From: Companilactobacillus halodurans | Lineage (GTDB): Bacteria; Bacillota; Bacilli; Lactobacillales; Lactobacillaceae | Direction of reading: 5' to 3' | Assembly: GCF_009600985.1 (NCBI RefSeq) | Contig: NZ_VDFP01000008.1 | Location: 39,975-103,974, forward strand | DNA: 64,000 nucleotides | In this document: piece after piece, positions 39,003-48,118 of the stretch | Layout: the number at the start of each line of letters is the position of its first letter | Position numbering within the stretch: position 1 is the stretch's first letter | Position numbers and translations under genes: made by a program | The notes under the pieces: generated by a model | What the model was told of the DNA's origin: nothing | The model's input: the letters and a program-made list of their open reading frames with translations, nothing else | Databases searched by the model: none

Positions 39003-40271
39003 TCAAATCAACTGATATTGCGCAATTGCATGCAGATTTTGAGCTGCATTTGCAATATGTTCTCGATCCAAATTATCCAAATCATTTTGAAATTGTTCAT
39101 CAGTTAGTAAAGTCTTTGGATAAACTGTTTCCCAAATGCTTCTCATAATGTAATAGTGAATCGAATCAGTTGAAATCTTTCGTCTAGTTAACATAACTTT
39201 TTGAGCATGGCTAACTTGATTATCAGTGAAATCGCCACGCTTGATGTAATCAATTTGTTGATTGATCAAGTCCAAAGCCTTATCAATTGAAGCAGAATCA
39301 AGACCTGCTTGAATCATCACTAAGTGACTGATTGGTTGATAAACGCTAGAAACTGAATAAGCTAAACTATTCTTTTCTCTGACTTGTTGAAATAGTTGCG
39401 ATTGGTCGTCTCCTCCTAAAATCAAGTTCATAACTTGTGGAGCCAATCGGTTAAATTTTTTATTGATATTTTCAGTCGAATAAGCTAGGGCAATTCGACT
39501 TTGGTTTAAATGTTTATGATCAATTTGTTTCAAAGGATGTTTAACTAATTCCGTGAATTTCTCAAATTCAATTTGTAAGTCATTTCGATCATTTGTCATT
39601 TGTTGATAAAAATCACTAGCCATTATTTCTTGAAGAAACTCATCTTCATTAACATTTCCGACGACATTGATCACAATCGTATCGTTTTTGACAACATCTT
39701 GATAAGTTTCCAATAACTTTTCATTTGTTAAATCTTTTAGTTGCTCAATACTTCCAAAAATTGGAATTTGACGGTTAGGATTATTTTGATAGATTAGCTT
39801 AGCTAATCCCAAGGTACTAACAAGGTCTTGATTATCTTGGACCGAAATTAAATTGGACATTAAGTTTCTTTTCTCTGTCTCAAAGGCAGTCTGATTGAAC
39901 TTATTTCCATCTAAATTGGGCTTAAAAATAATTTCACCAAGTAAATCAAGATTATCCTTAATCTGCTTTTGTCCATCTATTAAAAAGTTAGGATCAGCAA
40001 ACTCTACGCTAAATGCTAAATCGTTGAAGTTTAGAAGATTGCGCGTAAAGACGTTGATTTCTGAACCATAAAGTTCCATTTCACGGTCATTTATCGCTTT
40101 AAAACTGGGATAATCTGCCGTTGAATTAGACATAACATTAGCCAATAAGCGTCGGCTAGTGGTTTCATCTTTGTTTAATGGACGTAAGAAGTCCATCTGA
40201 ATCTTAATGGTTCGGAATTTTTTTATTGGATTAATATTCAAGAAAATATTTTTTGCTAATGTTTTTCTCAA
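39003..40271 (-). CDS. yfmF: Non-catalytic M16 family protein YfmF/YmfF type
   Basis: A 422-residue M16-fold protein in which the HxxEH zinc motif is absent from the N-terminal region (a serine/threonine-rich stretch replaces it). It is therefore probably the structural partner of the active YfmH, as in other M16B two-gene pairs. Its ATG overlaps the ftsK stop codon (ATGA), suggesting translational coupling to ftsK. Confidence 0.9.
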   Translation of the reverse strand: MRKTLAKNIFLNINPIKKFRTIKIQMDFLRPLNKDETTSRRLLANVMSNSTADYPSFKAINDREMELYGSEINVFTRNLLNFNDLAFSVEFADPNFLIDGQKQIKDNLDLLGEIIFKPNLDGNKFNQTAFETEKRNLMSNLISVQDNQDLVSTLGLAKLIYQNNPNRQIPIFGSIEQLKDLTNEKLLETYQDVVKNDTIVINVVGNVNEDEFLQEIMASDFYQQMTNDRNDLQIEFEKFTELVKHPLKQIDHKHLNQSRIALAYSTENINKKFNRLAPQVMNLILGGDDQSQLFQQVREKNSLAYSVSSVYQPISHLVMIQAGLDSASIDKALDLINQQIDYIKRGDFTDNQVSHAQKVMLTRRKISTDSIHYYIMRSIWETVYPKTLLTDEQFQNDLDNLDREHIANAAQNLHAIAQYQLI

Positions 40272-42661
40272 TTTTTCACCTGATTTTTCTTTATTGTTTC
40301 AAGTTGTTCGGGAGTGATTAAGACTTTGCGGGGTTTACTTCCCTCTGAAGCACCAACAATGCCCTTATTCTCCATTTCATCGACCATTCTAGCGGCTCGA
40401 TTGTAGCCAATACTGAATCTTCTTTGAAGCATCGAAACACTGGCTGATTGCTTATCAACTATCATGTCGACAGCATCATCCCAATATTCATCTTCAGGTT
40501 TTTCACCATCACCTGTGCCCGATTCATCAACATCAGTTGGAATCATATCTTCATCATATTCTGCCGTCTGTTGATTTGTAATAAAGTTAACGACATTTTC
40601 TACTTCAGATTCCGAAATATAAGCTCCCTGCAAGCGAACTGGCTTACTCTTTCCAATCGGTTGAAATAGCATATCGCCTCGCCCTAAGAGCTTCTCTGCA
40701 CCAACTGAGTCAAGAATTGTTCTTGAATCGACCCCACTAGAAACAGCAAAGGCCATTCTTGATGGAATATTGGCTTTGATCAATCCAGTAATAACATCAA
40801 CAGATGGACGCTGCGTTGCAATAATAATATGCAAACCAGCAGCACGCGCCATTTGAGCCAATCGAACGATAGCTGCTTCAACTTCATGCCCAGCAACCAT
40901 CATTAAATCAGATAATTCATCGACTATAACGACGATATAAGGCAAACGTTCCATTTTTTCTTCATCGCTAGCTGTTTTATTGAATTTATCTACATCGGCG
41001 TTGTATTCAGTGATATTACGGTGACTGGTATCGGCAAAGAGCTTGTAACGCCGTTCCATTTCTTTAACCGCCTTTTGTAAAGCTCCAGCAGCACGTCTTG
41101 CATCAGTTACAACTGGAATCAACAATTGCGGAATGCCATTATAGACATTTAATTCCACCATTTTTGGATCAATCAAAATTAATTTGACATCATTTGGCTT
41201 AGCTTTCATTAAAATACCGGTAATAATCGTATTAATAGCTACAGATTTACCACTACCAGTTGAACCAGCAATTAATAAATGCGGCATTTTAGTAATATTT
41301 GCTTCAATAATGTTACCTGAAACATCTTTTCCTAATGGAACAATCAACGGATGAGTCTTATCCTTTTGATTCTCAGTAATATCTTTGAATGAAACAGTCG
41401 AAATAGTCTTATTAGGCACTTCAATACCAACGAATGGCTTACCAGGTATTGGCGCCTCGATTCTAATATCTTTGGCTGCTAAAGCTAGTGCTAAATCATC
41501 GGCCAAGTTAACAATCTTGCTGACTTTAACACCGACAGCTGGTTGAACTTCATATTTTGTGATGGTTGGTCCAAGACTAGCTTTTTTAACATCAACGTCA
41601 ACGCCAAAACTCTTGAATGTCTCACGTAATTTATCTTTATTTTCCTCAATCAAATGTACTTCTGATGTTTGGTCAGTCTGAGGAACTTCTTTTAACAAGT
41701 CCACTCCAGGCAATTGATACCCTTCATCACTAACATTTGTATCGCCCTTTTTAGCACTGACTGGGTCTGGTAAGTCCTTATCTTTAGTCCCATCGATACC
41801 ATAAGGTTTGGAAACCACTTGAGCTTTATCAGAATTAGGTTCAGACATTTCCTTCGATGCCTTTTTCATTGTTGGTTGTTCAATTTCAAACGGTTCAGAA
41901 TCTGGCTCTTTTTTAGTAAAACTATTGATTCCATCGGCAAACTTATCATCGTCACGATCCACTGTATCTTCTTTAGCTGCTTTATTAGCCGTCTTCGGTT
42001 TGTTATCAGTTGCTTTTTGATCAACATAATCGTTATATTTTCCACTCAAAGCATCTTTTATTTTGATGAACAAATGTTTGAAATAAACTAAAACATCCGT
42101 TGTAACGATTGATACCTGTTTCATCGTCACATTGCACAACATCAATATTCCTATAAAAATCAATATTGCCGTGACAAAATAAGTCCCCACAGTTGAAAAC
42201 ATCGGCATAAAAATACTGAACAAGTATGAGCCTATCATACCTCCACCGACAGTGTCATTAACTGAGACTTGCGTTATGTCAGCAGCCAATGTATTCCAAG
42301 TCACTAAATTATAGTTATGATAAAGCGACATATTTGAGAAGAAAATGCCATGTAAAATAATTAAAGTTCCTAAATATACAAATAAAAATCCGAAATTTCT
42401 CTTCGGCGTCATAACGGGTATTCGACCCGTTGCAATCACTACTGCCCCAATAAAAATGCTAATAATCAATAATGCTTGATAACTGTCACCAACTAGAATT
42501 CGATAAAGATTATCAAAGGTTTTTCCAACCAGTCCAAATTTGAACAGGCCTAAAACTGACAAAATTATCCATACTAGACTGATTAAAGATTTAATCAAGC
42601 GTGAATTATCAACAGTCTTTTTTCTCTTTCTAGGCTTTGAACTTGCCTTTTTTCTTACCAT
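40268..42661 (-). CDS. ftsK: DNA translocase FtsK/SpoIIIE
   Basis: A 797-residue septum-located motor that pumps chromosome ends out of the division plane. In order: N-terminal membrane segments (about 20-180), a charged linker rich in D/K/S, the RecA-like motor with Walker A GSTGSGKS near 445 and Walker B VIVDELSDLM, and a C-terminal winged-helix gamma domain (SVSMLQRRFSIGYNRA) that reads orienting sequences. ATG start. It lies downstream of DUF1149 behind a terminator and leads the yfmF-yfmH-ymfI run. Confidence 0.97.
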   Translation of the reverse strand: MVRKKASSKPRKRKKTVDNSRLIKSLISLVWIILSVLGLFKFGLVGKTFDNLYRILVGDSYQALLIISIFIGAVVIATGRIPVMTPKRNFGFLFVYLGTLIILHGIFFSNMSLYHNYNLVTWNTLAADITQVSVNDTVGGGMIGSYLFSIFMPMFSTVGTYFVTAILIFIGILMLCNVTMKQVSIVTTDVLVYFKHLFIKIKDALSGKYNDYVDQKATDNKPKTANKAAKEDTVDRDDDKFADGINSFTKKEPDSEPFEIEQPTMKKASKEMSEPNSDKAQVVSKPYGIDGTKDKDLPDPVSAKKGDTNVSDEGYQLPGVDLLKEVPQTDQTSEVHLIEENKDKLRETFKSFGVDVDVKKASLGPTITKYEVQPAVGVKVSKIVNLADDLALALAAKDIRIEAPIPGKPFVGIEVPNKTISTVSFKDITENQKDKTHPLIVPLGKDVSGNIIEANITKMPHLLIAGSTGSGKSVAINTIITGILMKAKPNDVKLILIDPKMVELNVYNGIPQLLIPVVTDARRAAGALQKAVKEMERRYKLFADTSHRNITEYNADVDKFNKTASDEEKMERLPYIVVIVDELSDLMMVAGHEVEAAIVRLAQMARAAGLHIIIATQRPSVDVITGLIKANIPSRMAFAVSSGVDSRTILDSVGAEKLLGRGDMLFQPIGKSKPVRLQGAYISESEVENVVNFITNQQTAEYDEDMIPTDVDESGTGDGEKPEDEYWDDAVDMIVDKQSASVSMLQRRFSIGYNRAARMVDEMENKGIVGASEGSKPRKVLITPEQLETIKKNQVKN

Positions 42662-42718
42662 AAGTACCTCACACGATTTTAAAAGTCATCATCTAAAATT
42701 ATACCTTTTTTAAGACCT

Positions 42719-42743
42719 AAAAAAAACAGCCCAGCTGGACTGT
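42719..42743 (-). terminator. Terminator of the DUF1149 gene
   Basis: AAACAG.CCAG/CTGG.CTGTTT stem followed by TTTTTTTT on the minus strand, directly after the DUF1149 stop. Confidence 0.85.
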
Positions 42744-43184
42744 TTATTTATCTTCATTCTTCAAATCATTCATAGCGTCATTGGGCTTAATCTCTGAATT
42801 TTCATTAAAGTTCAATGAAACGCCATGATTCAACGTAACGCTAGTAACTTGATAAACCAACGTTTCAATATATTCCACTACTGAACGTGATAATTGTCTA
42901 ACCTGTTTAGAATCGAGATCTTTGATTTCACCATGAAAATCAACTGGCTGAACAACTTGTCCAATAAGTCCCGACACCTTGAATGGTGCATCTTCAATGT
43001 GAATTTCAAATGGAACCACGATTTGTAAAATCAGACCTTCATCTTCATTCATTGGCGTTCCATCCTCGTTTTTGAATCCAGGATGTTCAATATTGATATT
43101 CAAATTTGTTTTTGCATCGGCTGTCGGTGCTTCTGCATCATAATGAAACGACTGAACAGTAACTTCACCTTTATTAATTTTCAT
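42744..43184 (-). CDS. DUF1149 family protein
   Basis: A 146-residue acidic protein resembling the DUF1149 family of Lactobacillales, which has no known function. The pattern of beta strands and the PFEIHIEDAPFKVSG segment fit a SecB-like fold, but I cannot confirm this by eye. It follows trmL by 16 bp on the same strand and ends in a terminator. ATG start with a GGGGG-containing site. Confidence 0.8.
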   Translation of the reverse strand: MKINKGEVTVQSFHYDAEAPTADAKTNLNINIEHPGFKNEDGTPMNEDEGLILQIVVPFEIHIEDAPFKVSGLIGQVVQPVDFHGEIKDLDSKQVRQLSRSVVEYIETLVYQVTSVTLNHGVSLNFNENSEIKPNDAMNDLKNEDK

Positions 43185-43200
43185 AATCTAATCTTTCCCC

Positions 43201-43710
43201 CTAATCTAATTTATCATGTTGATAATGGTGACTTAATTCTAAGCCTGCAAACTTTTGTTGACGAACAGCTTCATATATAACTAAAGCAACACTGTTAGAT
43301 AAGTTCAAAGCTCGAATATTATCACTCATTGGAATACGAAGACATTTCTCAGGATTTTGACGCATAAAATCTTCTGGCAAACCTGTTGTTTCTTTACCAA
43401 ATAAGAAATAGTGATCAGCTGAAGTATCAGTGAAATCTTGATCACTGTAAACTTTATTTGAAAACTTAGTGATTAAATAAAGATATTTATCATCAGGAAT
43501 AGAATTCAAAAAGTCATCTAAATCATCATGATAAGTAATATCGACCTTATCCCAATAATCTAAGCCAGCTCTTTTCATATGAGCATCATCAGTACTGAAT
43601 CCTAATGGACGGATGAGGTGTAATTTAGTGTTGGTACCAGCACAAGTTCTAGCAATATTACCTGTGTTTGCTGGCATCAATGGTTCGTAAAGTGCAATAT
43701 GATTTGTCAT
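43201..43710 (-). CDS. trmL: tRNA (cytidine/uridine-34 2'-O)-methyltransferase TrmL
   Basis: A 169-residue SPOUT-family methyltransferase that modifies the wobble base of leucine tRNAs. The N-terminal [17 protein letters not shown], the middle [10 protein letters not shown] and the C-terminal [16 protein letters not shown] (SAM knot) are all present. Length is standard. The AAGGAG site is about 14 bp from the ATG, farther than usual, and no better in-frame start exists. A strong hairpin lies in the upstream leader. Confidence 0.95.
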   Translation of the reverse strand: MTNHIALYEPLMPANTGNIARTCAGTNTKLHLIRPLGFSTDDAHMKRAGLDYWDKVDITYHDDLDDFLNSIPDDKYLYLITKFSNKVYSDQDFTDTSADHYFLFGKETTGLPEDFMRQNPEKCLRIPMSDNIRALNLSNSVALVIYEAVRQQKFAGLELSHHYQHDKLD

Positions 43711-43736
43711 TATTTAAATTTAGTCTCCTTTTTACC

Positions 43737-43782
43737 AAAAAAGCGCATACCCTCGGTGAAAACCACAGCAAGGACATGCGCT
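43737..43782 (-). terminator. Strong terminator-like hairpin in the trmL leader
   Basis: On the minus strand a 12-pair helix AGCGCATGTCCT/AGGGTATGCGCT (two G-U pairs), with an inner three-pair stem, is followed by TTTTTT. It lies about 27 bp before the trmL start and directly after a TATACT hexamer. It may end transcripts of the upstream permease gene or attenuate trmL. Confidence 0.75.
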
Positions 43783-43814
43783 AGTATAGCCTCTCATTTA
43801 CCTGCTTTTGTCAA
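43783..43814 (-). promoter_or_regulatory. Possible trmL promoter
   Basis: Minus strand TTGACA (43809-43814) and TATACT (43783-43788), both near consensus but 20 bp apart, wider than ideal. Transcripts would begin at the foot of the hairpin. Confidence 0.4.
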
Positions 43815-43898
43815 AATTTCTCCTGAGAAAAACAAGCAAATACAAAACTCAAAGAACATTATATACGATATGCCCGGTCTAGACAACACAAATATGAA

Positions 43899-45110
43899 TT
43901 ATTTGTGAATTTTTTTGGAACTATCATCATCTGAATCCTCTGATTCAGTTTTTTTATCCTCTATTAATGGCTCATCTTGATACCAACTTGAGTTTCGTTT
44001 GAACCAATTAAAGAATCTCGTACAAATAATTTTCAAGATAGCAAAGATTGGAATTCCGGCAATCATGCCAATCAAACCATACATCCCTGCTGAAACTAAC
44101 AGTACTAGGATTGTCGTAACAGGATGCATTTGCATTTTGTTTCCAACAACAATTGGCGAAACAACACGTGTTTCAACTGTTTGTTCAACAATAAAGACAA
44201 TGACGACCTTTAAGACCATTGATGGTGCAATAAATGCAGCAATCACAAGCGATGGTATTAAAGCTAAAGTCGAACCGATATAAGGAATCAAATTAAGAAT
44301 CCCAGCTACGATACCCAAAATCAAAGCGTATCTTTGACCAATAATCAGGTAGCCAATGAAAAACATCACAGCAACCCAAAAGGCAACCGTCAATTGACCT
44401 GTGATATATGAACTCAAAGCTTTGCTGATTTCAGATAACATATCGCCAACTGATTTTTTCACACGGTTTGGAACAAAACGAATCACTGACTCTTTAAATT
44501 TATTATTATCCTTTAACATAAAGAACAAAATAAATGGCGCCGTTAAGATAACTACTACCACATTGGTCAACACGCCAACAGCTGAACTGATATTATTGAC
44601 GGTCTGTGGCAAAATCTGGTCCATTGATTTCTCAAAACTCTTCGTTATGCTGGTATTCGTATCAGCTAATCTCTTCTGAACAATATGAAGCTTAGGATCA
44701 GAAAATAAATTCTGCAAACTCTTATTCAAAGAATCCCAATACTGTGGCCAATTTTGAACTAACGAAGCAACTTGGCTTTGAACAAAAGGAATCAGCGACA
44801 TAACGCCCCAAATCAATAATGCCAAAATAATTATGAAAACGAAGGTAATCGAAACTATCCGATTAATATGAAACCTTTTTTCTAATAAATTAATTAACGG
44901 ATTAATCAAATAATATAACACCAGCGCTAAAATCACTGGTGGCATCGTAATCCCCAGAATTTGGCTTATTGGTTCAAAGACAAATTTTATTTTTGAAAAT
45001 AAGTAAATTATCAAAAAAACTAGGAAAATATTAATCAGAATCACCGTCAATTGGTTATTCAGAAACCATTTGTAAAACCAACTTTTCTTTCTTTCTGGTG
45101 TTTCTTTCAT
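43899..45110 (-). CDS. AI-2E family (YtvI/PerM-like) membrane transporter
   Basis: A 403-residue membrane protein with about eight hydrophobic segments, typical of the AI-2E transporter family. The conserved region from IGSTLALIPSLVIA to PIVVGNKMQMHPV is near 275-335. Members export diverse solutes; despite the name, most have no proven link to autoinducer 2. The C-terminal tail is charged. ATG start. It is divergent from pgl. A weak hairpin CACAAATA/TATTTGTG overlaps its stop. Confidence 0.88.
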   Translation of the reverse strand: MKETPERKKSWFYKWFLNNQLTVILINIFLVFLIIYLFSKIKFVFEPISQILGITMPPVILALVLYYLINPLINLLEKRFHINRIVSITFVFIIILALLIWGVMSLIPFVQSQVASLVQNWPQYWDSLNKSLQNLFSDPKLHIVQKRLADTNTSITKSFEKSMDQILPQTVNNISSAVGVLTNVVVVILTAPFILFFMLKDNNKFKESVIRFVPNRVKKSVGDMLSEISKALSSYITGQLTVAFWVAVMFFIGYLIIGQRYALILGIVAGILNLIPYIGSTLALIPSLVIAAFIAPSMVLKVVIVFIVEQTVETRVVSPIVVGNKMQMHPVTTILVLLVSAGMYGLIGMIAGIPIFAILKIICTRFFNWFKRNSSWYQDEPLIEDKKTESEDSDDDSSKKIHK

Positions 45111-45186
45111 GAATTACTCCCCAAAAATATTCTAGTAAGATTATACTGTATATTATAATACTATACATTATTTGGAGGAATTATTA

Positions 45187-46203
45187 ATGATTGAAAACGT
45201 TCTTTTAAGTGGTTATACCAATACCGGCAAAGGTGTTTATCAAGCACAATTCAATTCTGAAAACGGCGAATTGACAACACCTAAAGTTCTACTAGAACTC
45301 AATAGTCCCACATATATTGACGTTACTAACGATATGAAGTTGATTGCCTTAGCCAAAAAAGGCGACAAAGGTGGAATCGTCATTTATGATATTTCCGAAG
45401 ATTCACCAAAATTATTGGATGAAGATTTTTCAGAAGAAACTTCCCCATCATATGTAAAATTTGATGCCAGTCGCAATTTGATTTTCAGTGCCTATTTCCA
45501 TTTGAGCAAAGTTAAGATTGACCATCTGACAGAAGATGGCAAAATTGAACACTACTCCGAATTAAATTTCGAAGGCCATGGTCCACGTACTGAGCAAGAC
45601 CAATCAAAACCTCACTATAGTGCCTTGACACCAGATGGCAAATTGATTATTTGTGATTACGGTGCAGACAGGATTTATATTTATGACCTCGAAAATCCTA
45701 AACAACCTAAATTAATGAATAATTATGTTGCTCCAAGCGGCTATGCTCCTAGACATTTAGTCTTCAATCCTACTAAGCCTTATGTTTATGTGGCCTGTGA
45801 GTTATCATCTAAAGTATTAGTGATGGAATACAATAAAGAAACAGCTGGATTGACCTTAGTTGATGAAGTAGAAGCTGCTAAAGATGAACAAAAGAATACC
45901 ACCGCTGCTATCCGTATCAGTAAAGATGGTAAATTCCTTTATGTTTCAACTCGTGGCGCCGATACGATCGCAACATTTTCAGTTAGTGCAGATGGCGATC
46001 GTCTCAAGAAACTCAATACTACTTCAGCTAATGGCAATGGTCCACGTGATTTTGAACTCGACCCAAGTGAAAATTACCTTGTTGTGGCTAACCAAGATTC
46101 TGACAATATCTCAATCTTTAAACGCAATGCCCAAAAGGGAAATTTGACTGATTTGAAAAAAAATATTTCCATTCCTGAGTGCGTTTGTGTACACTTTATC
46201 TAG
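45187..46203 (+). CDS. pgl: Lactonase family protein (6-phosphogluconolactonase type)
   Basis: A 338-residue protein of the seven-bladed beta-propeller lactonase family, which hydrolyses 6-phosphogluconolactone in the oxidative pentose phosphate pathway. Repeated blade signatures such as FDASRNLIFSAYFHL, LTPDGKLIICDYG and ISKDGKFLYVSTRG are spaced by about 50 residues. ATG 45187 has GGAGG 8 bp upstream; the TTG five codons earlier is part of that site. No strong terminator follows it. Confidence 0.9.
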   Translation: MIENVLLSGYTNTGKGVYQAQFNSENGELTTPKVLLELNSPTYIDVTNDMKLIALAKKGDKGGIVIYDISEDSPKLLDEDFSEETSPSYVKFDASRNLIFSAYFHLSKVKIDHLTEDGKIEHYSELNFEGHGPRTEQDQSKPHYSALTPDGKLIICDYGADRIYIYDLENPKQPKLMNNYVAPSGYAPRHLVFNPTKPYVYVACELSSKVLVMEYNKETAGLTLVDEVEAAKDEQKNTTAAIRISKDGKFLYVSTRGADTIATFSVSADGDRLKKLNTTSANGNGPRDFELDPSENYLVVANQDSDNISIFKRNAQKGNLTDLKKNISIPECVCVHFI

Positions 46204-46369
46204 TTCTAGTCTTAATCTAAATTTGGTCAATTTTTTAGCTAGCATATAAATCAATGTGAGGTGCTTGTTATTAAATACTAAGAATCGTTTTTCATTCATT
46301 GACCAATTACGATTTTAGAAAATGAAATGTAGAAGGGAAATATACAATCTTTCTTAAGTGCCTTTATGA

Positions 46370-46400
46370 CATTTACTCACATCTTGTATATCAGAATAAT
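46370..46400 (+). promoter_or_regulatory. Possible uppP promoter, close to the start codon
   Basis: TTTACT (46373-46378), 17 bp spacer, AATAAT near 46395-46400, then only about 8 bp to the ATG. If used, the transcript would have almost no leader. The rest of 46204-46372 holds no gene or clear terminator that I can see. Confidence 0.4.
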
Positions 46401-46408
46401 TATTTATT

Positions 46409-47245
46409 ATGTTCATTGAAATTATAAAAACCATCATCCTTGGTATCATTGAAGGTTTCACTGAATTTCTACCTATCAGTTCAACTGGACATTTATACTT
46501 AGCTGACGAATTCGTTAAATTAAATGAATCCACCGCTTTTATCAACATGTTCATGGTAGTTATTCAATTTGGTGCAATCTTAGCGGTTATCTTGATTTAC
46601 TTCCACAAGTTGAATCCTTTCTCACCCAAGAAAAATCACGTTGAGAAAAATCAAACTTGGAATATTTGGTTCAAGGTCATCGTTGCCATCTTGCCTTCAG
46701 TAATCTTCGGATTGCCACTAAACGATTGGATGGATGCTCACTTAACTAGTTGGCAAGTCATTTCAGCCACACTTTTGATTTATGGTATTTTGTTCATCGT
46801 TGTTGAAAACTGGCTTAAAGACAAGCAACCTCAAGTAGCTGATTTAGATAGTCTTTCTTATAAAACTGCCTTGCAGATTGGACTTTTCCAAGTTCTCTCA
46901 TTGATTCCCGGTACTTCACGTTCCGGTGCAACTATTTTAGGTGGTATGACAGTTGGTACTTCTAGATTCGTTGCAACTGAGTTCTCATTCTTCTTAGCCA
47001 TTCCAACAATGTTTGGTGCCAGTCTTTTGAAGATTTTTAAATACTTTAAAAATGGTCATTCCTTCACAGGTGATCAAACGATAATTTTAATTGTCGGTAC
47101 GTTAGTTTCATTTATCGTTGCCTACGCTTCAATCAAATTCTTATTGGATTACATCAAACGTAATGACTTTAAGGCTTTTGGTTGGTACAGAATTATCTTG
47201 GCCATCATTGTAATTGCTTACTTTGGTTTCAAAGCAATTCTATAA
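46409..47245 (+). CDS. uppP: Undecaprenyl-diphosphatase UppP/BacA
   Basis: A 278-residue membrane phosphatase that recycles undecaprenyl diphosphate to the lipid carrier of wall synthesis; extra activity gives bacitracin resistance. Both family motifs are visible: [15 protein letters not shown] near 14-28 and [13 protein letters not shown] near 168-180. About eight membrane segments. An in-frame TAA at 46397 fixes ATG 46409 as the first usable start, yet there is no Shine-Dalgarno in front of it. Confidence 0.95.
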   Translation: MFIEIIKTIILGIIEGFTEFLPISSTGHLYLADEFVKLNESTAFINMFMVVIQFGAILAVILIYFHKLNPFSPKKNHVEKNQTWNIWFKVIVAILPSVIFGLPLNDWMDAHLTSWQVISATLLIYGILFIVVENWLKDKQPQVADLDSLSYKTALQIGLFQVLSLIPGTSRSGATILGGMTVGTSRFVATEFSFFLAIPTMFGASLLKIFKYFKNGHSFTGDQTIILIVGTLVSFIVAYASIKFLLDYIKRNDFKAFGWYRIILAIIVIAYFGFKAIL

Positions 47246-47249
47246 TCGT

Positions 47250-47279
47250 AAAGAACGTCGTCTGACGTTCTTTTTTTTG
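47250..47279 (+). terminator. Terminator of uppP
   Basis: AAAGAACGTC/GACGTTCTTT stem with a 4-base loop followed by a T-run. Confidence 0.92.
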
Positions 47280-47319
47280 TAATAATTGTTAGAATATAGT
47301 CACAACGAATAAAGAGAGG

Positions 47320-47973
47320 TTGATTATTATTTATAAGGAAGTTGCATTAGAAAATTTCACAAAGGTCCCTACTGCTGTTTTAAAGGGTGCCAATCGAATT
47401 GAATTAAACGATAATCTAGCCGTCGGTGGAACATCCCCAAGTTTTGGAGTTCTCCAAGAGACTACCAAATACCTTCAAGAAAAATCCATTCCCATAGTAG
47501 AAATGATTCGTCCTCGTGGAGGAGATTTCGTCTACAATGATTTGGAAATTAAAATGATGGAAGCTGACTTGTTCCAAGCTCAAAAATTAGGCGTCGACGG
47601 CGTCTGCTTTGGTGCATTAACTAAGGACGGAGAATTAGACACTGATGCAATGGAACAATTGATTGCTGCTTCATCTGGAATGCAAGTAGTCTTCCATATG
47701 GCTTTTGATTTCTTAGCAGAAGACAATAAAAAAGATGCTATCGACTGGCTGATCGATCACGATGTAGAGCGCATCCTGACTCACGGTGGACCACTAACTA
47801 CTCCTATCGACCAAACCTTAGACAATATTAAAAAGTACATCGATTATGCCGATGGCAAAATCACAATTCTTCCTGGTGGTGGCATTAACCATCAAAATTG
47901 CGATGAAATCGCTGAAAAATTAGGTGTTAAAGAATTGCACGGTACTAAAATCATCGCTGGAATCAACGATTAG
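47320..47973 (+). CDS. cutC: CutC family protein
   Basis: A 217-residue (beta/alpha)8-barrel protein of the CutC family, named for copper homeostasis although its chemistry is unproven. Conserved pieces: RIELNDNLAVGGTSPS, PRGGDFVY, HMAFD, RILTHGG and LPGGGI. The start is unclear. TTG 47320 touches the AGAGAGG site with no spacer, while the family-like N-terminus (YKEVALENF) follows in-frame ATT codons at 47326 and 47329 with proper spacing. Confidence 0.9.
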   Translation: MIIIYKEVALENFTKVPTAVLKGANRIELNDNLAVGGTSPSFGVLQETTKYLQEKSIPIVEMIRPRGGDFVYNDLEIKMMEADLFQAQKLGVDGVCFGALTKDGELDTDAMEQLIAASSGMQVVFHMAFDFLAEDNKKDAIDWLIDHDVERILTHGGPLTTPIDQTLDNIKKYIDYADGKITILPGGGINHQNCDEIAEKLGVKELHGTKIIAGIND

Positions 47974-48045
47974 AATGATTAATTAGAAATAAAAGAGTTT
48001 AAGGACATAACTATTTTCTCCTAAACGGGGAATATAACATCCAAA

Positions 48046-48092
48046 ATAAATAGCTCCTGGTAATTAAAGTACAATTACCAGGAGCTATTTAT
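48046..48092. terminator. Bidirectional terminator between cutC and mgtE
   Basis: Long perfect stem AAATAGCTCCTGGTAATT with its complement around a short loop; T-rich on both strands. The genes are convergent. Confidence 0.92.
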
Positions 48093-48118
48093 CTTAATTT
48101 TTCAAATATATTAACTTT

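Noticed and set aside
39003..40271. Decayed peptidase because HxxEH is missing
   Set aside because: A non-catalytic partner next to an active M16 protein is the normal arrangement of this pair.
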